Source: Clostridia bacterium (GTDB taxonomy: Bacteria > Bacillota > Clostridia > Lachnospirales > Lachnospiraceae). Taken from it: a stretch of 64,000 nucleotides of DNA. The translations under genes and the position numbers were made by a program. Shown here piece by piece: positions 9,012-17,572 of this stretch. Where the stretch lies: assembly GCA_003246295.1 (NCBI GenBank), contig QKAS01000030.1, positions 1 to 64,000 on the forward strand. The letters run 5' to 3'. Positions within the stretch are counted from its first letter, which is position 1, and each line of letters opens with the position of its first letter. The notes below the pieces were generated by a model, which was not told the DNA's origin, did not search any database, and worked only from the letters and a program-made list of their open reading frames with translations.

Positions 9012-9040
9012 AATATATCACGCACCAATTGCTTTGTCAA
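9012..9040 (-). promoter_or_regulatory. Predicted sigma-A promoter of the NlpC/P60 gene
   Basis: TTGACA (9035-9040) and TATATT (9012-9017) are separated by exactly 17 bases, leaving a 5' leader of about 80 bases. Confidence 0.75.
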
Positions 9041-9211
9041 CACGAACCGCTCTATTTCTGATATGTTTTTTGTGATTTTTTTATGAACTGTATTTCCATC
9101 TATGCTCAATTTCCGTCATTTTGATAATAAAATGTTCTATACTTCGTAACAGAACGTAATGTATAATTAACAATAGAAATAAATAATGCGTAACATTCAG
9201 GGAGGTACTAC

Positions 9212-9934
9212 ATGAAACCCAATACAGTATTAATCACCGGAGCATCCCGTGGTATCGGACGTGCTGCTGCATATGCATTTGCATCAAAAGGATATCACCT
9301 GATTCTGGTCTGTCGTAATTCTGGTGAAATATTACAATTATTATGTGAAGAATTAAAAAATAGCTACCATATAGAATGTAAGATGTTTCAGGGTGATGTT
9401 GGAGATGAAGTTTTTGTATCATCCATATTCAGTCAGATAGATTCTCTCGATATTTTAGTAAATAATGCTGGAATCTCTTATTTTGGTCTATTGCAGGACA
9501 TGACTCTCCAAAGCTGGAACCAAGTATTCTCTACCAATCTTACCGCTGCTTTTCTATTTAGTAAATACGCTATCCCGCTTATGTTAAGAAGTGGACATGG
9601 CCGAATTATTAATATTTCGTCAGCCTGGGGCACAACTGGTGCATCCCTGGAAGTTGCATACTCTGCTTCAAAGTCTGGGTTGAACGGTCTGACTCGGGCT
9701 CTTGCAAAAGAACTCGCCCCCAGTAATATTCAGGTGAATGCCATTGCCTGCGGCATGATCGATACGGATATGAATCATACTCTTAGTATAGAAGAAATAG
9801 ACGCTATAAAAGAAAATATCCCCGCCGGAAGGCTGGGGACATCTGAAGAAGTTGCATTTTTAATTATGCAATTAGCCTGTGCCGGTAATTATCTTACCGG
9901 ACAGATTATTGGTTTTGATGGAGGCTGGATTTAA
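9212..9934 (+). CDS. Short-chain dehydrogenase/reductase, YmfI-like
   Basis: A 240-residue NAD(P)H-dependent SDR. The cofactor site is TGASRGIG (residues 9-16), NNAG is at about 87, and the catalytic Ser and Tyr-x-x-x-Lys are in NISSAWG and YSASKSG. It most resembles the FabG-like YmfI branch, which reduces the 5-aminopentanone modification on elongation factor P; the GASLEVAYSASKSGLNGLTRALAKEL region is my reason. FabG-type ketoacyl reductase is the alternative, but no fatty-acid genes adjoin it. GGGAGG precedes the start. It is one of few plus-strand genes and ends one base from the convergent DUF368 gene. Confidence 0.85.
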   Translation: MKPNTVLITGASRGIGRAAAYAFASKGYHLILVCRNSGEILQLLCEELKNSYHIECKMFQGDVGDEVFVSSIFSQIDSLDILVNNAGISYFGLLQDMTLQSWNQVFSTNLTAAFLFSKYAIPLMLRSGHGRIINISSAWGTTGASLEVAYSASKSGLNGLTRALAKELAPSNIQVNAIACGMIDTDMNHTLSIEEIDAIKENIPAGRLGTSEEVAFLIMQLACAGNYLTGQIIGFDGGWI

Positions 9935-9935
9935 T

Positions 9936-10778
9936 CTAGTCTCCGAATTTTTTTGAAAGAAAATAAATACCTGCAATTCCTGCGCCAAATGTAATAACTG
10001 AAATTATGGCAACACCTGCCCACCACATTAATCCTGCTGTCTGTGGTAGCGCTGGAATGATTTTGTCTCTAAATATAGCTTCTGTTGATCCTAGAACGAA
10101 TCCCATAATCATCCAATATGTCTGATGTGGAAAGCGATTCATGACCCATTCAAGCGGTTTGGTGATCAGTATAATCCCTAATAGCACTGATATACCAAGA
10201 ACAGCTAAAAAGATAATATCAAATTCTGTAATTGCCAACAAGGTAACATCATACATACCCAGAACTATCAGCATATGTGAAGTACTGATTCCAGGCAGTA
10301 CAAGTGCCACTGCAATAATGACTCCTGTTACCAGCCACATCATTAAATTTGTCAAAGTCAGCCCCGAGGACATTGTAATCATTCCATGGGGTATTCTACC
10401 AATGGCAACGACTATGACAAGACCTACAATAAAATACAGTAATGAAGTCAATTTTGTCTTTTTCTCACTTGCTTTCGCATAGAGAGCCGGTATTCCACCT
10501 ACAACAGCTCCCAGGAAAAAAAAGGAAACAGGAATCGTTACATGGTCAAGCAGCCATGTGATTACAAATGCAAGCGATCCGATTCCAAGTAGCCCACCCA
10601 GACAGAACTTCATAAGAAACATCAAGTTCCCTTTGATATCCTTAAAGAAGTTACTAATCGACGAAATCAGTTTGTCATAAATTCCAAGCAAAATTGCCAT
10701 AGTACCGCCGCTTACACCAGGCACGCTCATTGAAGACCCAATGATGAAGCCTTTTAATATAATAATCAAATCTTTCAT
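9936..10778 (-). CDS. DUF368 membrane protein, probable undecaprenyl-phosphate translocase (PopT type)
   Basis: A polytopic membrane protein of 280 residues with about eight hydrophobic segments and the DUF368 hallmark GSSMSVPGVSGGTMAILLGIYD near the N-terminus, echoed by ALVLPGISTSHMLIVLGMYD in the second half. The two related halves suggest an inverted repeat fold. DUF368 proteins have been described as flipping undecaprenyl phosphate back across the membrane for envelope synthesis. It lies 99 bases past cbiO and could be read from that operon, although its role is unrelated. Confidence 0.85.
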   Translation of the reverse strand: MKDLIIILKGFIIGSSMSVPGVSGGTMAILLGIYDKLISSISNFFKDIKGNLMFLMKFCLGGLLGIGSLAFVITWLLDHVTIPVSFFFLGAVVGGIPALYAKASEKKTKLTSLLYFIVGLVIVVAIGRIPHGMITMSSGLTLTNLMMWLVTGVIIAVALVLPGISTSHMLIVLGMYDVTLLAITEFDIIFLAVLGISVLLGIILITKPLEWVMNRFPHQTYWMIMGFVLGSTEAIFRDKIIPALPQTAGLMWWAGVAIISVITFGAGIAGIYFLSKKFGD

Positions 10779-10877
10779 GTTATCTTCCTTTCTATTTCCG
10801 GATAAACTCCGCTTTTAAATATAACATGACCTCTTTAAGAATACAATCCCACACATATGAAACGTTTTTAAATGCAT

Positions 10878-11609
10878 TCACCTTCTGCTCAGCGAGAGCG
10901 GGAGTTCAAGTCCATATTCTTCCAGAAGCTTTTGATCCGTTAGAATTGTCTTTGTATCTGCATCTTTTATAATCTTCCCTCTGCTAATCAGGACGACACG
11001 TGTACACGTATCCATGATAAAATCCAGATCATGAGATGCAATCAGTTTCATATGAGAAAAGCTATTACAGATTCTGATTAGATTTCTTCGATTTCCAGGA
11101 TCCAACGCAGCAGATGGCTCATCTAATAAAAGAATATCAGGAAGCATAGAAAGAATGGTCGCAATTGCAATCATTTTTTTCTCTCCACCTGAAAGCTGAT
11201 GTGTTTTTCTATATTTCAAGTGCATTCCATCCACTTCCGCAAGTGCATGATTAACGCGTGCTTCTGTTTCTTCTTTTGATAAACCATAATTTAACGGTGC
11301 GAATGCGACGTCATCATATACCGACGACATAAATAATTGTGTATCAGACTCCTGAAATACATATCCCAGACGCTCCCTGATATAAGGAAGTGTTGACTTT
11401 TCCAATAAAACATTTTCAATTCTGATTTCACCCTTAAAGCCCATATGCAAACCGGTCATAAGTTTAAGCAATGTTGACTTACCTGCTCCATTTTCGCCAA
11501 TAATTCCTACCGATTCACCCTCGCTCACCTTAAAACTGATATTATTAAGGATGTCTTCTGTTTGATAGCCAAAACTCACCTGTTTGCATTCTATTGTGAT
11601 ATGACTCAT
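10878..11609 (-). CDS. cbiO: ECF transporter ATPase for cobalt/nickel
   Basis: The ATPase that powers the CbiMNQO-type uptake system. Walker A is GENGAGKST (about residues 37-45), the Q-loop is in FQESDTQLF, the signature is QLSGGEKKM, and Walker B is DILLLDEPSAALD. The switch histidine is in IASHDLDF. Its 243 residues are slightly short for the family. It is the last of the cbiM-cbiQ-cbiO set and would act as a dimer with CbiQ. Nickel is favoured over cobalt because the operon also holds hypA and hypB. Confidence 0.92.
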   Translation of the reverse strand: MSHITIECKQVSFGYQTEDILNNISFKVSEGESVGIIGENGAGKSTLLKLMTGLHMGFKGEIRIENVLLEKSTLPYIRERLGYVFQESDTQLFMSSVYDDVAFAPLNYGLSKEETEARVNHALAEVDGMHLKYRKTHQLSGGEKKMIAIATILSMLPDILLLDEPSAALDPGNRRNLIRICNSFSHMKLIASHDLDFIMDTCTRVVLISRGKIIKDADTKTILTDQKLLEEYGLELPLSLSRR

Positions 11610-11666
11610 ATTCTCATTTCCTTTTCTTTTTCACTCTATATACTTTTAATAATTCCTCTGACGCTT

Positions 11667-12443
11667 CTATAAAATGCAACATCTCCAAAGAAATAATATC
11701 CCTGTCCAAAGCAATAGATATGCCAACTCTTTTTTCTTTATTTTTTTATTCTTTTCGAGTCTGAATTCCCCTCTGAATCCTCTTAGCATCATACTTTCAT
11801 AAATTAGTTCCGCTTTGTCTATACTTCTGATTAACAATTTCCCCAAAAAGCTTCCCCATGCCCTCCTGTCAATCCCTTTCTGACCCGGCGCACGTAAATG
11901 ATATGCTTCATTCATTGACTCCGCTTCTTTTAATATAACAGACAAGTACCGAAACATTAACATCATTTGTATACAAATAATTTTAGGTACTTTCATCACC
12001 TGTAAGCTGAAGCAAATATCTTCTACTTTTGTTGTGGATACTAAAATAAAAGAAGCTGCTGACGCTAAAATTCCTTTTAATACCAATGTAATACACGATG
12101 CAACTCCCCCTGGCATCCTTCCAATTATAGGTACCGATATCATCTCTTTGTCTATCACTATATTAACCAGCCCAAATAAGATGAAAATCAGCCATATAGG
12201 TCCTAAGGTTTTAACGATTTTTTTAATTGAAGTATGCTCCATTGCAAAAAGGACTGAAGGGTATAATATCATCCCCGCAGTCCCTAAGATTTCATATTTT
12301 GGAAAAGACATCAGTATAACAAGAAACAGAATGGTCAGTATTACTTTACATAATGGATTTATTTTAACCATCCAGGTTTCCTGATCTGATGCTTTTTCAA
12401 AATAATTTAGTAAAACTAATCTTTCGGATAACTTATGATTCAT
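11667..12443 (-). CDS. cbiQ: ECF transporter transmembrane component
   Basis: CbiQ couples ATP hydrolysis by CbiO to the substrate-binding membrane protein CbiM. The 258 residues contain four to five hydrophobic segments. The two Ala-Arg-Gly-type coupling motifs of the family appear in altered form as HLRAPGQKG and SMMLRGFRGEF near residues 180-230. Its start overlaps the end of cbiM by 11 bases, indicating translational coupling. Confidence 0.88.
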   Translation of the reverse strand: MNHKLSERLVLLNYFEKASDQETWMVKINPLCKVILTILFLVILMSFPKYEILGTAGMILYPSVLFAMEHTSIKKIVKTLGPIWLIFILFGLVNIVIDKEMISVPIIGRMPGGVASCITLVLKGILASAASFILVSTTKVEDICFSLQVMKVPKIICIQMMLMFRYLSVILKEAESMNEAYHLRAPGQKGIDRRAWGSFLGKLLIRSIDKAELIYESMMLRGFRGEFRLEKNKKIKKKELAYLLLWTGILFLWRCCIL

Positions 12444-13425
12444 AGTTCTTTTTCTTTCTAAAACGTTTTAAAACAAAGCTGGCAAGTATTCCAGATGCAG
12501 TAAGCAATAACACGCCTGTAATTCCAGAAACAAACGTTCCAAAGGGTGTGCTGCTGCCTGGCAGACTATAATCAGGCAGTAGAGATGTGCCTATTTGCAA
12601 TTTTGATAGCAGATGATGAACCGCACTGTTTCTAATAATTTCTGTGCCATTTGCTGCTCTCTCAATCGCCCACTCTAATCCATCAGGATTACCAGATGCC
12701 AGCAATGCAAATAGACCGCTTACTATCAGTGATGCTGTGAAAATAAGCTGAATCGTTTTTTTATTCCCTGCTTCGCATATTGTTTTCTCATTCCAAATAA
12801 TTTCCGGTCTTGTTTCATACATATAAACCAATACGCTTCCGGTTATCAATCCTTCTATCAGACCTATGATCAGATGGATTGGCTGCATTAGTGCTGTAAA
12901 CTGAATCAATGGTAATTCTGTAATCCCTGAAATCGTTGTTTCAAGAACGACTGAGAACGCGCCCAATTGCAACGTCAGCATACTCGCTATCACAGAAGCT
13001 GCCATGATTTTCTTCTTTGTCATACCCTGTTTCATCATGGGCTTCCAGATGAGAAAACCTCCTAAAAAGCAACCATAAAATGCCATATTCCAAATATTAC
13101 ATCCCAGCGCTAATATTCCTCCATCAGCAAACATCAATGCCTGAATTAATAAAATCCCTATCATTGTAATAAATGCTGCATAAGGACCCAGAATAGCTGT
13201 CAATAGCACGCCGCCGCAAAGATGTCCTGATGCTCCTGTTCCTGGAATAGTAAAATTGACCATTTGCGCTGCAAACACAAAAGCACCTGCTACACCCATG
13301 AGTGAGAGTTTTTTATAATCTTCTTCCAAATTTATTTTTTTAATGGACTGACGTGCGGCAATCGCTGAGGTAAGATACATCGTTCCTCCAACCGCGGGGA
13401 TTAATAAAGCGTCTGACATATGCAT
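12433..13425 (-). CDS. cbiM: CbiM-CbiN-type nickel/cobalt substrate-binding membrane protein
   Basis: This is the metal-capturing component of the ECF importer. Residues 1-215 form CbiM, beginning MHMSDALL; in this family the N-terminal Met-His binds the metal ion, so the start is well fixed. Residues 225-330 correspond to CbiN fused in frame, marked by NPDGLEWAIERA and two hydrophobic segments. Such M-N fusions are common in nickel systems. No cobalamin riboswitch is visible upstream, which also argues for nickel. Confidence 0.9.
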   Translation of the reverse strand: MHMSDALLIPAVGGTMYLTSAIAARQSIKKINLEEDYKKLSLMGVAGAFVFAAQMVNFTIPGTGASGHLCGGVLLTAILGPYAAFITMIGILLIQALMFADGGILALGCNIWNMAFYGCFLGGFLIWKPMMKQGMTKKKIMAASVIASMLTLQLGAFSVVLETTISGITELPLIQFTALMQPIHLIIGLIEGLITGSVLVYMYETRPEIIWNEKTICEAGNKKTIQLIFTASLIVSGLFALLASGNPDGLEWAIERAANGTEIIRNSAVHHLLSKLQIGTSLLPDYSLPGSSTPFGTFVSGITGVLLLTASGILASFVLKRFRKKKNYES

Positions 13426-13481
13426 AATTGTCTCCCTACCTATTCCTTAAATTAATTTGATGGGTTCCTACTATTATTATA

Positions 13482-14462
13482 TTACTCTGCGAGTGCTTTG
13501 ACTTCTTTATACTTTTTAAGATCAGTATAAAGTTCTCCAAGATATGGGTTTCGTTTTGTTTTTGCAATCTTATAAACCATAAATACAAGAACTGCAACAT
13601 TAGAAAGTAATGCTAAAAAGCTGAATACAAAAAGTGGAACTGTATGATAGGTTGATGCGACTGCAAACTTTCCTTCATCAATAAATGCTGGGAACGTCTG
13701 CGCAAACATACACCATAGCGCAAGCGTCTGTGCTCTATGCTGAAGCCATGCACCTTTCCCAATTGTAAATGCACATAGTGTTGGTGCAAGAAGTAAAGCA
13801 AATCCGCAGTACCATGCATGTCCAGGCAAACAGTTATAGGTATACGCAAAGTTCCATAAATCATATGCTATAATCCAGAACCAAAGCATATCCGGCCATA
13901 ACATGTCTCTGCTCTTATCTGATGAAGATTCTTTTCTAATGCAAATTCCAAGCCATCCTGTAATTGTAATAATGTTTAAAATACCTGCTGCAGCATTCAT
14001 GAAATTCCAGGATCCTCCCAGAACATACATCGCTTCATCTGCAAGAACTCCGCCTGTCTGATACTGAAGTCCTACTTGTATATCTCTTGCAACAGCTTCT
14101 AATATATTGATGGCAAGAATTAATGGTGGAAAGCATAGTGCAATTTTATTTTCTGCAAGCCTCCATACCTTTCCTGTTTTTTTATTCACACCATGCAAAT
14201 GACGAATTAGCCAAAAGCCAATGCAGCCTGCGGTTGATGAATATACTTTCGCTAAATGAAACCAATCTGTATATGTAGTATCACTTAAAACTGTAAACCA
14301 AAGAATAGATAGTACCGTTGGCAGAATCACAAAACAGATGAACCCACAGATTTTGTATCTTCTTGCCATTTCATTCATTCCAAATAAAAGTGCAAATACC
14401 AGAATCCAGACTCCCCATACAGCAATGGCTGTAGCGCCACCCTCATAATTAAATGTAAACAT
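13482..14462 (-). CDS. Polytopic membrane protein, DUF5692-like
   Basis: A 326-residue protein with about nine strongly hydrophobic segments, no signal peptide and short loops. I tentatively match it to the uncharacterised DUF5692 family. Conserved-looking features are the N-terminal FNYEGGATAIAVWGVW, many Trp residues, and the cluster WFWIIAYDLWNFAYTYNCLPGHAWYCG around 190-220, which holds Cys and His residues that could bind a metal. It sits between hypA and cbiM with short gaps (51 and 56 bases), so a role in metal transport or retention is plausible but inferred only from position. Confidence 0.6.
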   Translation of the reverse strand: MFTFNYEGGATAIAVWGVWILVFALLFGMNEMARRYKICGFICFVILPTVLSILWFTVLSDTTYTDWFHLAKVYSSTAGCIGFWLIRHLHGVNKKTGKVWRLAENKIALCFPPLILAINILEAVARDIQVGLQYQTGGVLADEAMYVLGGSWNFMNAAAGILNIITITGWLGICIRKESSSDKSRDMLWPDMLWFWIIAYDLWNFAYTYNCLPGHAWYCGFALLLAPTLCAFTIGKGAWLQHRAQTLALWCMFAQTFPAFIDEGKFAVASTYHTVPLFVFSFLALLSNVAVLVFMVYKIAKTKRNPYLGELYTDLKKYKEVKALAE

Positions 14463-14513
14463 TTTTTATCTCCTTTTTTTATGTGTTATCTTTCGTAATG
14501 ACAAAAACAATGA

Positions 14514-14855
14514 TTAATAACATAAAATTTCTTTAATCATAAATTCCTTCCCGCTTAGAAGTTCGAAATCTTTTTCCCCACATGATGGACAGACGCCTTT
14601 TTCCTGTATCAGTCTGAATATCTGACTACAGTTTCTGCATCGTCCATTTCCAGGAATAACTTCAATTTCCAGCCTGGAATGCTCTAAAATTGTTCCTTCT
14701 GTAGCAGCAGGATATAAGGACTGCATGTACTTGGGTATCATAGAAGACAACTCTCCTATCTGAAGAACAATCGCCTCAATTTCTGTAATATTCTGTTCTT
14801 CTGCAATGCGTTCAATTTTTTCCACCACATCAACTATAACACCAAGTTCATGCAT
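14514..14855 (-). CDS. hypA: Nickel insertion protein HypA
   Basis: HypA delivers nickel to hydrogenase or urease maturation together with HypB. The start was placed at 14855 because the protein must begin MHEL: the amino group, His2 and Glu3 form the nickel site. The zinc domain has CRNC (about residues 72-75) and CPSC (about 91-94). Its 113 residues match the family. Only 18 bases separate it from the upstream flavoprotein gene. No HypC, D, E or F and no hydrogenase are present in the window. Confidence 0.92.
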   Translation of the reverse strand: MHELGVIVDVVEKIERIAEEQNITEIEAIVLQIGELSSMIPKYMQSLYPAATEGTILEHSRLEIEVIPGNGRCRNCSQIFRLIQEKGVCPSCGEKDFELLSGKEFMIKEILCY

Positions 14856-14873
14856 AACTCTTACCACACAGTT

Positions 14874-17552
14874 TTAGCTTTTCACAAATAAGTCTTTTGC
14901 TTTTCTGACTGCGATTCTTCCTTTCCTTTTTAAAACCTGTTTCACAACAACCGGCTTCAGATCTTCATATGCAACACCCTGTCCATCATAAACACGTACC
15001 AGTGAAATTGCATCAAATTTGCATTTTGTTGTACAGGAACCACATCCTACACACATGTATTCGTTCACTACAGTTGCCCCGCAGCTCAGACAACGCTGTG
15101 TTTCTAGTTGAACTTGTTCTTCTGTAAAAGTAAGTCTAGGGTCTTTGAACTTATCTTTATCCGCTTCATGATTGGCATGCTTCACAGACTGTCTTGCAAC
15201 TCTGTCATAACCTTCAAAATCAATCTGCTCCTTATCGAGTGCATGATATTCTCTTCGGCTTCTTCCAATAATCAGACTCTGACCAGGTTGTACAAATCTA
15301 TGAATAGATATTGCGCCCTGTTTTCCGGCAGCAATTGCATCGATTGCAAATCTAGGGCCTGTATAAGCATCTCCTCCTGTAAACACATCTTTCTGATCTG
15401 TCTGATAAGTGAGTGAATCTGCTTTTAATGTTCCATTTGGATTCAGCTGACATTCACTTCCTTCTAGCAGACTGCCCCATTCAATGGTCTGACCAACCGA
15501 TAAAATAACATAGTCTGCTTTTACAATTATAGTATCATTTTCATCATAAACAGGTTTAAATCTTCGATCTTCATCAAATACTGAAATGCATTTTTTAAAT
15601 TCCACACCAACAACTTTTCCCTGTTCCGTTACAATGCGTTTTGGTCCCCAGGAATTGTTTATCTGAATTTTTTCTTCAAGTGCTTCTTCAATTTCTTCTT
15701 CAAGTGCAGGCATCTCTTTTCTCGATTCAAGGCAATACATAGATACACTGCCCGTACCAGTTCTAACAGCATTTCTTGCAACATCGATAGCAACATTACC
15801 ACCACCAATGACAATGGTATCTCCTTCAAGCACAACCTCTTCACCAAGATTGATTCTTCTTACAAAGTCAACGCCTGCAAGTACGCCCTGTGCATCTTCG
15901 CCTTCGATTCCTATACCACGTCCACCCTGTGCACCCACCGCAAGATAGAACGCCTCATAACCATCTTTTCTAAGCGCATCCAATGTAATGTCTTTTCCGA
16001 CTTCGATTCCTGTTTTAAACTCTACTCCTAATTCTTTCAGTACTTCGATTTCTGCATTTACAACATTTTTCTCTAATCTGAATGCTGGAATTCCAAGTGT
16101 CAACATTCCACCAAGCGCCTTTTGTTTTTCAAAAACAGTTACCCGATATCCATCAAGTGCAAGGAAAAATGCACATGAAAGTCCTGCAGGGCCCGCACCC
16201 ACAATCGCAATTTTATTACCATATTCATGTCGTTTTTTTGGAATATAGCGGTTTTCGGCATTTAAGTCCTGATCTGCAATAAATTTCTTAATTTCATCGA
16301 TCGCAATTGGAGAGTCAAGATCACCTCTTGTACATGCAGATTCGCATTTACGTGGGCAAATTCTTCCACAGACAGCAGGAAAAGGATTCTCATGTTTAAT
16401 TAACTCAAGTGCTTCCTTATATTTTCCCTGTGCGGCAAGTTTGATATAGCCTTGAATTGCAATATGTGCTGGACATTCTGTTTTACAAGGGCTCGTTCCA
16501 TCCTGTGCAACATCTTTTCTATTGATTCTATAATCAGGATTCCATTTTTCCGGACCCCATTCCATATCACGTGGTGTTTCAACTCTTTTTTTCTTATCTT
16601 CTTTTGGTGCACATAGTTTTTGTCCAAGCTGTAGTGCATTTACCGGACAAGTCTCAACGCATTCCCCACATGCAACACATTTATCCTTGTCTACATGTGA
16701 AACATAATTGGATCGCACCATATCAACGTTTTTGAACATTTCTGCCGTTCTGAGAGAAAGACAGGCGCATCCGCAGCAGTTGCAGATTGCATGCGTTTTT
16801 CCCGAACCATCCAGATTAGGAATCTGATGCATCAGACCATTCTCTTCTGCTCTTTGGATAATCTCAAATGCTTCTTCTCTTGTTACTTCACGACCTCTGC
16901 CTGTTCTGATATAATACTCAGCTGCATGCCCCATCTGAATACACATATCTTCTGCAAGGTGGCCACAACCTTCTCCCATTACCTTTCTGGCTGTTCGACA
17001 GGAACAGTCAGAAACCGAGAAAATCGTATTGTCATTTAAGTATTTTGATACCTCTTCGTAAGATGCTTTTCTGGTCTCTCCATCAATTGCCATTTCAATC
17101 GGAATAACTCTCATCAGACCAACACCAACTGGGAATGCTCCTGTTGTCTTAGGTCCTCTGACTCTTCCATAAGCTTCAAAAGCTTCTGCAATCTGTGGGT
17201 ATTTAAAAACATTTTCTTTGTGGTTTACCATCATTTCCATAATACCCGGAACCCATGTATCAAACCAGAATGTATCAACCCCATCTATATTATTAACAAA
17301 GCAAACACCTGCATCTGCAAGCATTAATAAAAGCTTAGTTGTCTCTTCAACACTTTTATTACATAAAGGAGCAAGATCCTTTGCTGTTGCCTTTTTTCTA
17401 ATTTCCATGCATAATGCAACTTCAGCCATCTCAGTGGAAACAACTGGTTCCAGAATTTTATACTCTGGATCCTGTGGCAAGATTGCATCCTTTGCACCCA
17501 TCTTTTTCCGACTGATATGATTTGCCAATTCTAATACTTTTTGATTTACCAT
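14874..17552 (-). CDS. Multidomain Fe-S/FAD oxidoreductase with GltD-like core
   Basis: A large cytoplasmic protein (892 residues from the start five bases after GGAGG). In order: a winged-helix-like segment (about 35-105); a Cys-rich domain with CSCR (183), C196, C204 and CNCCGCAC (257-264); a 2[4Fe-4S] segment with CVACGECVETCP (292-303); a GltD-like N-terminal Fe-S domain with CKTECP and CGRICPRKCESAC (356-407); an FAD site VGAGPAG (451-457); an NAD(P)H site IGGGNVAID (582-590); and a C-terminal Cys-rich domain, CLSCG and CVGCGSCTTKC (821-844). It probably moves electrons between NAD(P)H and ferredoxin or an unknown partner. Its place between hypB and hypA is unusual. Exact substrate unknown. 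Confidence 0.75.
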   Translation of the reverse strand: MVNQKVLELANHISRKKMGAKDAILPQDPEYKILEPVVSTEMAEVALCMEIRKKATAKDLAPLCNKSVEETTKLLLMLADAGVCFVNNIDGVDTFWFDTWVPGIMEMMVNHKENVFKYPQIAEAFEAYGRVRGPKTTGAFPVGVGLMRVIPIEMAIDGETRKASYEEVSKYLNDNTIFSVSDCSCRTARKVMGEGCGHLAEDMCIQMGHAAEYYIRTGRGREVTREEAFEIIQRAEENGLMHQIPNLDGSGKTHAICNCCGCACLSLRTAEMFKNVDMVRSNYVSHVDKDKCVACGECVETCPVNALQLGQKLCAPKEDKKKRVETPRDMEWGPEKWNPDYRINRKDVAQDGTSPCKTECPAHIAIQGYIKLAAQGKYKEALELIKHENPFPAVCGRICPRKCESACTRGDLDSPIAIDEIKKFIADQDLNAENRYIPKKRHEYGNKIAIVGAGPAGLSCAFFLALDGYRVTVFEKQKALGGMLTLGIPAFRLEKNVVNAEIEVLKELGVEFKTGIEVGKDITLDALRKDGYEAFYLAVGAQGGRGIGIEGEDAQGVLAGVDFVRRINLGEEVVLEGDTIVIGGGNVAIDVARNAVRTGTGSVSMYCLESRKEMPALEEEIEEALEEKIQINNSWGPKRIVTEQGKVVGVEFKKCISVFDEDRRFKPVYDENDTIIVKADYVILSVGQTIEWGSLLEGSECQLNPNGTLKADSLTYQTDQKDVFTGGDAYTGPRFAIDAIAAGKQGAISIHRFVQPGQSLIIGRSRREYHALDKEQIDFEGYDRVARQSVKHANHEADKDKFKDPRLTFTEEQVQLETQRCLSCGATVVNEYMCVGCGSCTTKCKFDAISLVRVYDGQGVAYEDLKPVVVKQVLKRKGRIAVRKAKDLFVKS

Positions 17553-17572
17553 GATATCCTCCAAATAATTAA

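Noticed and set aside
8720..9109. Open frame on the minus strand across the NlpC/P60 promoter
   Set aside because: It overlaps the 5' end of the well-supported hydrolase gene in another frame and runs through its promoter.
8923..9110. Cyclic-di-AMP riboswitch before the NlpC/P60 gene
   Set aside because: Such genes often have one, but the leader is only about 80 bases and lacks the expected conserved blocks.
13426..14513. Cobalamin or NiCo riboswitch before cbiM
   Set aside because: Gaps of 50-60 bases between genes are too short, and no conserved riboswitch sequence is seen before hypB either.
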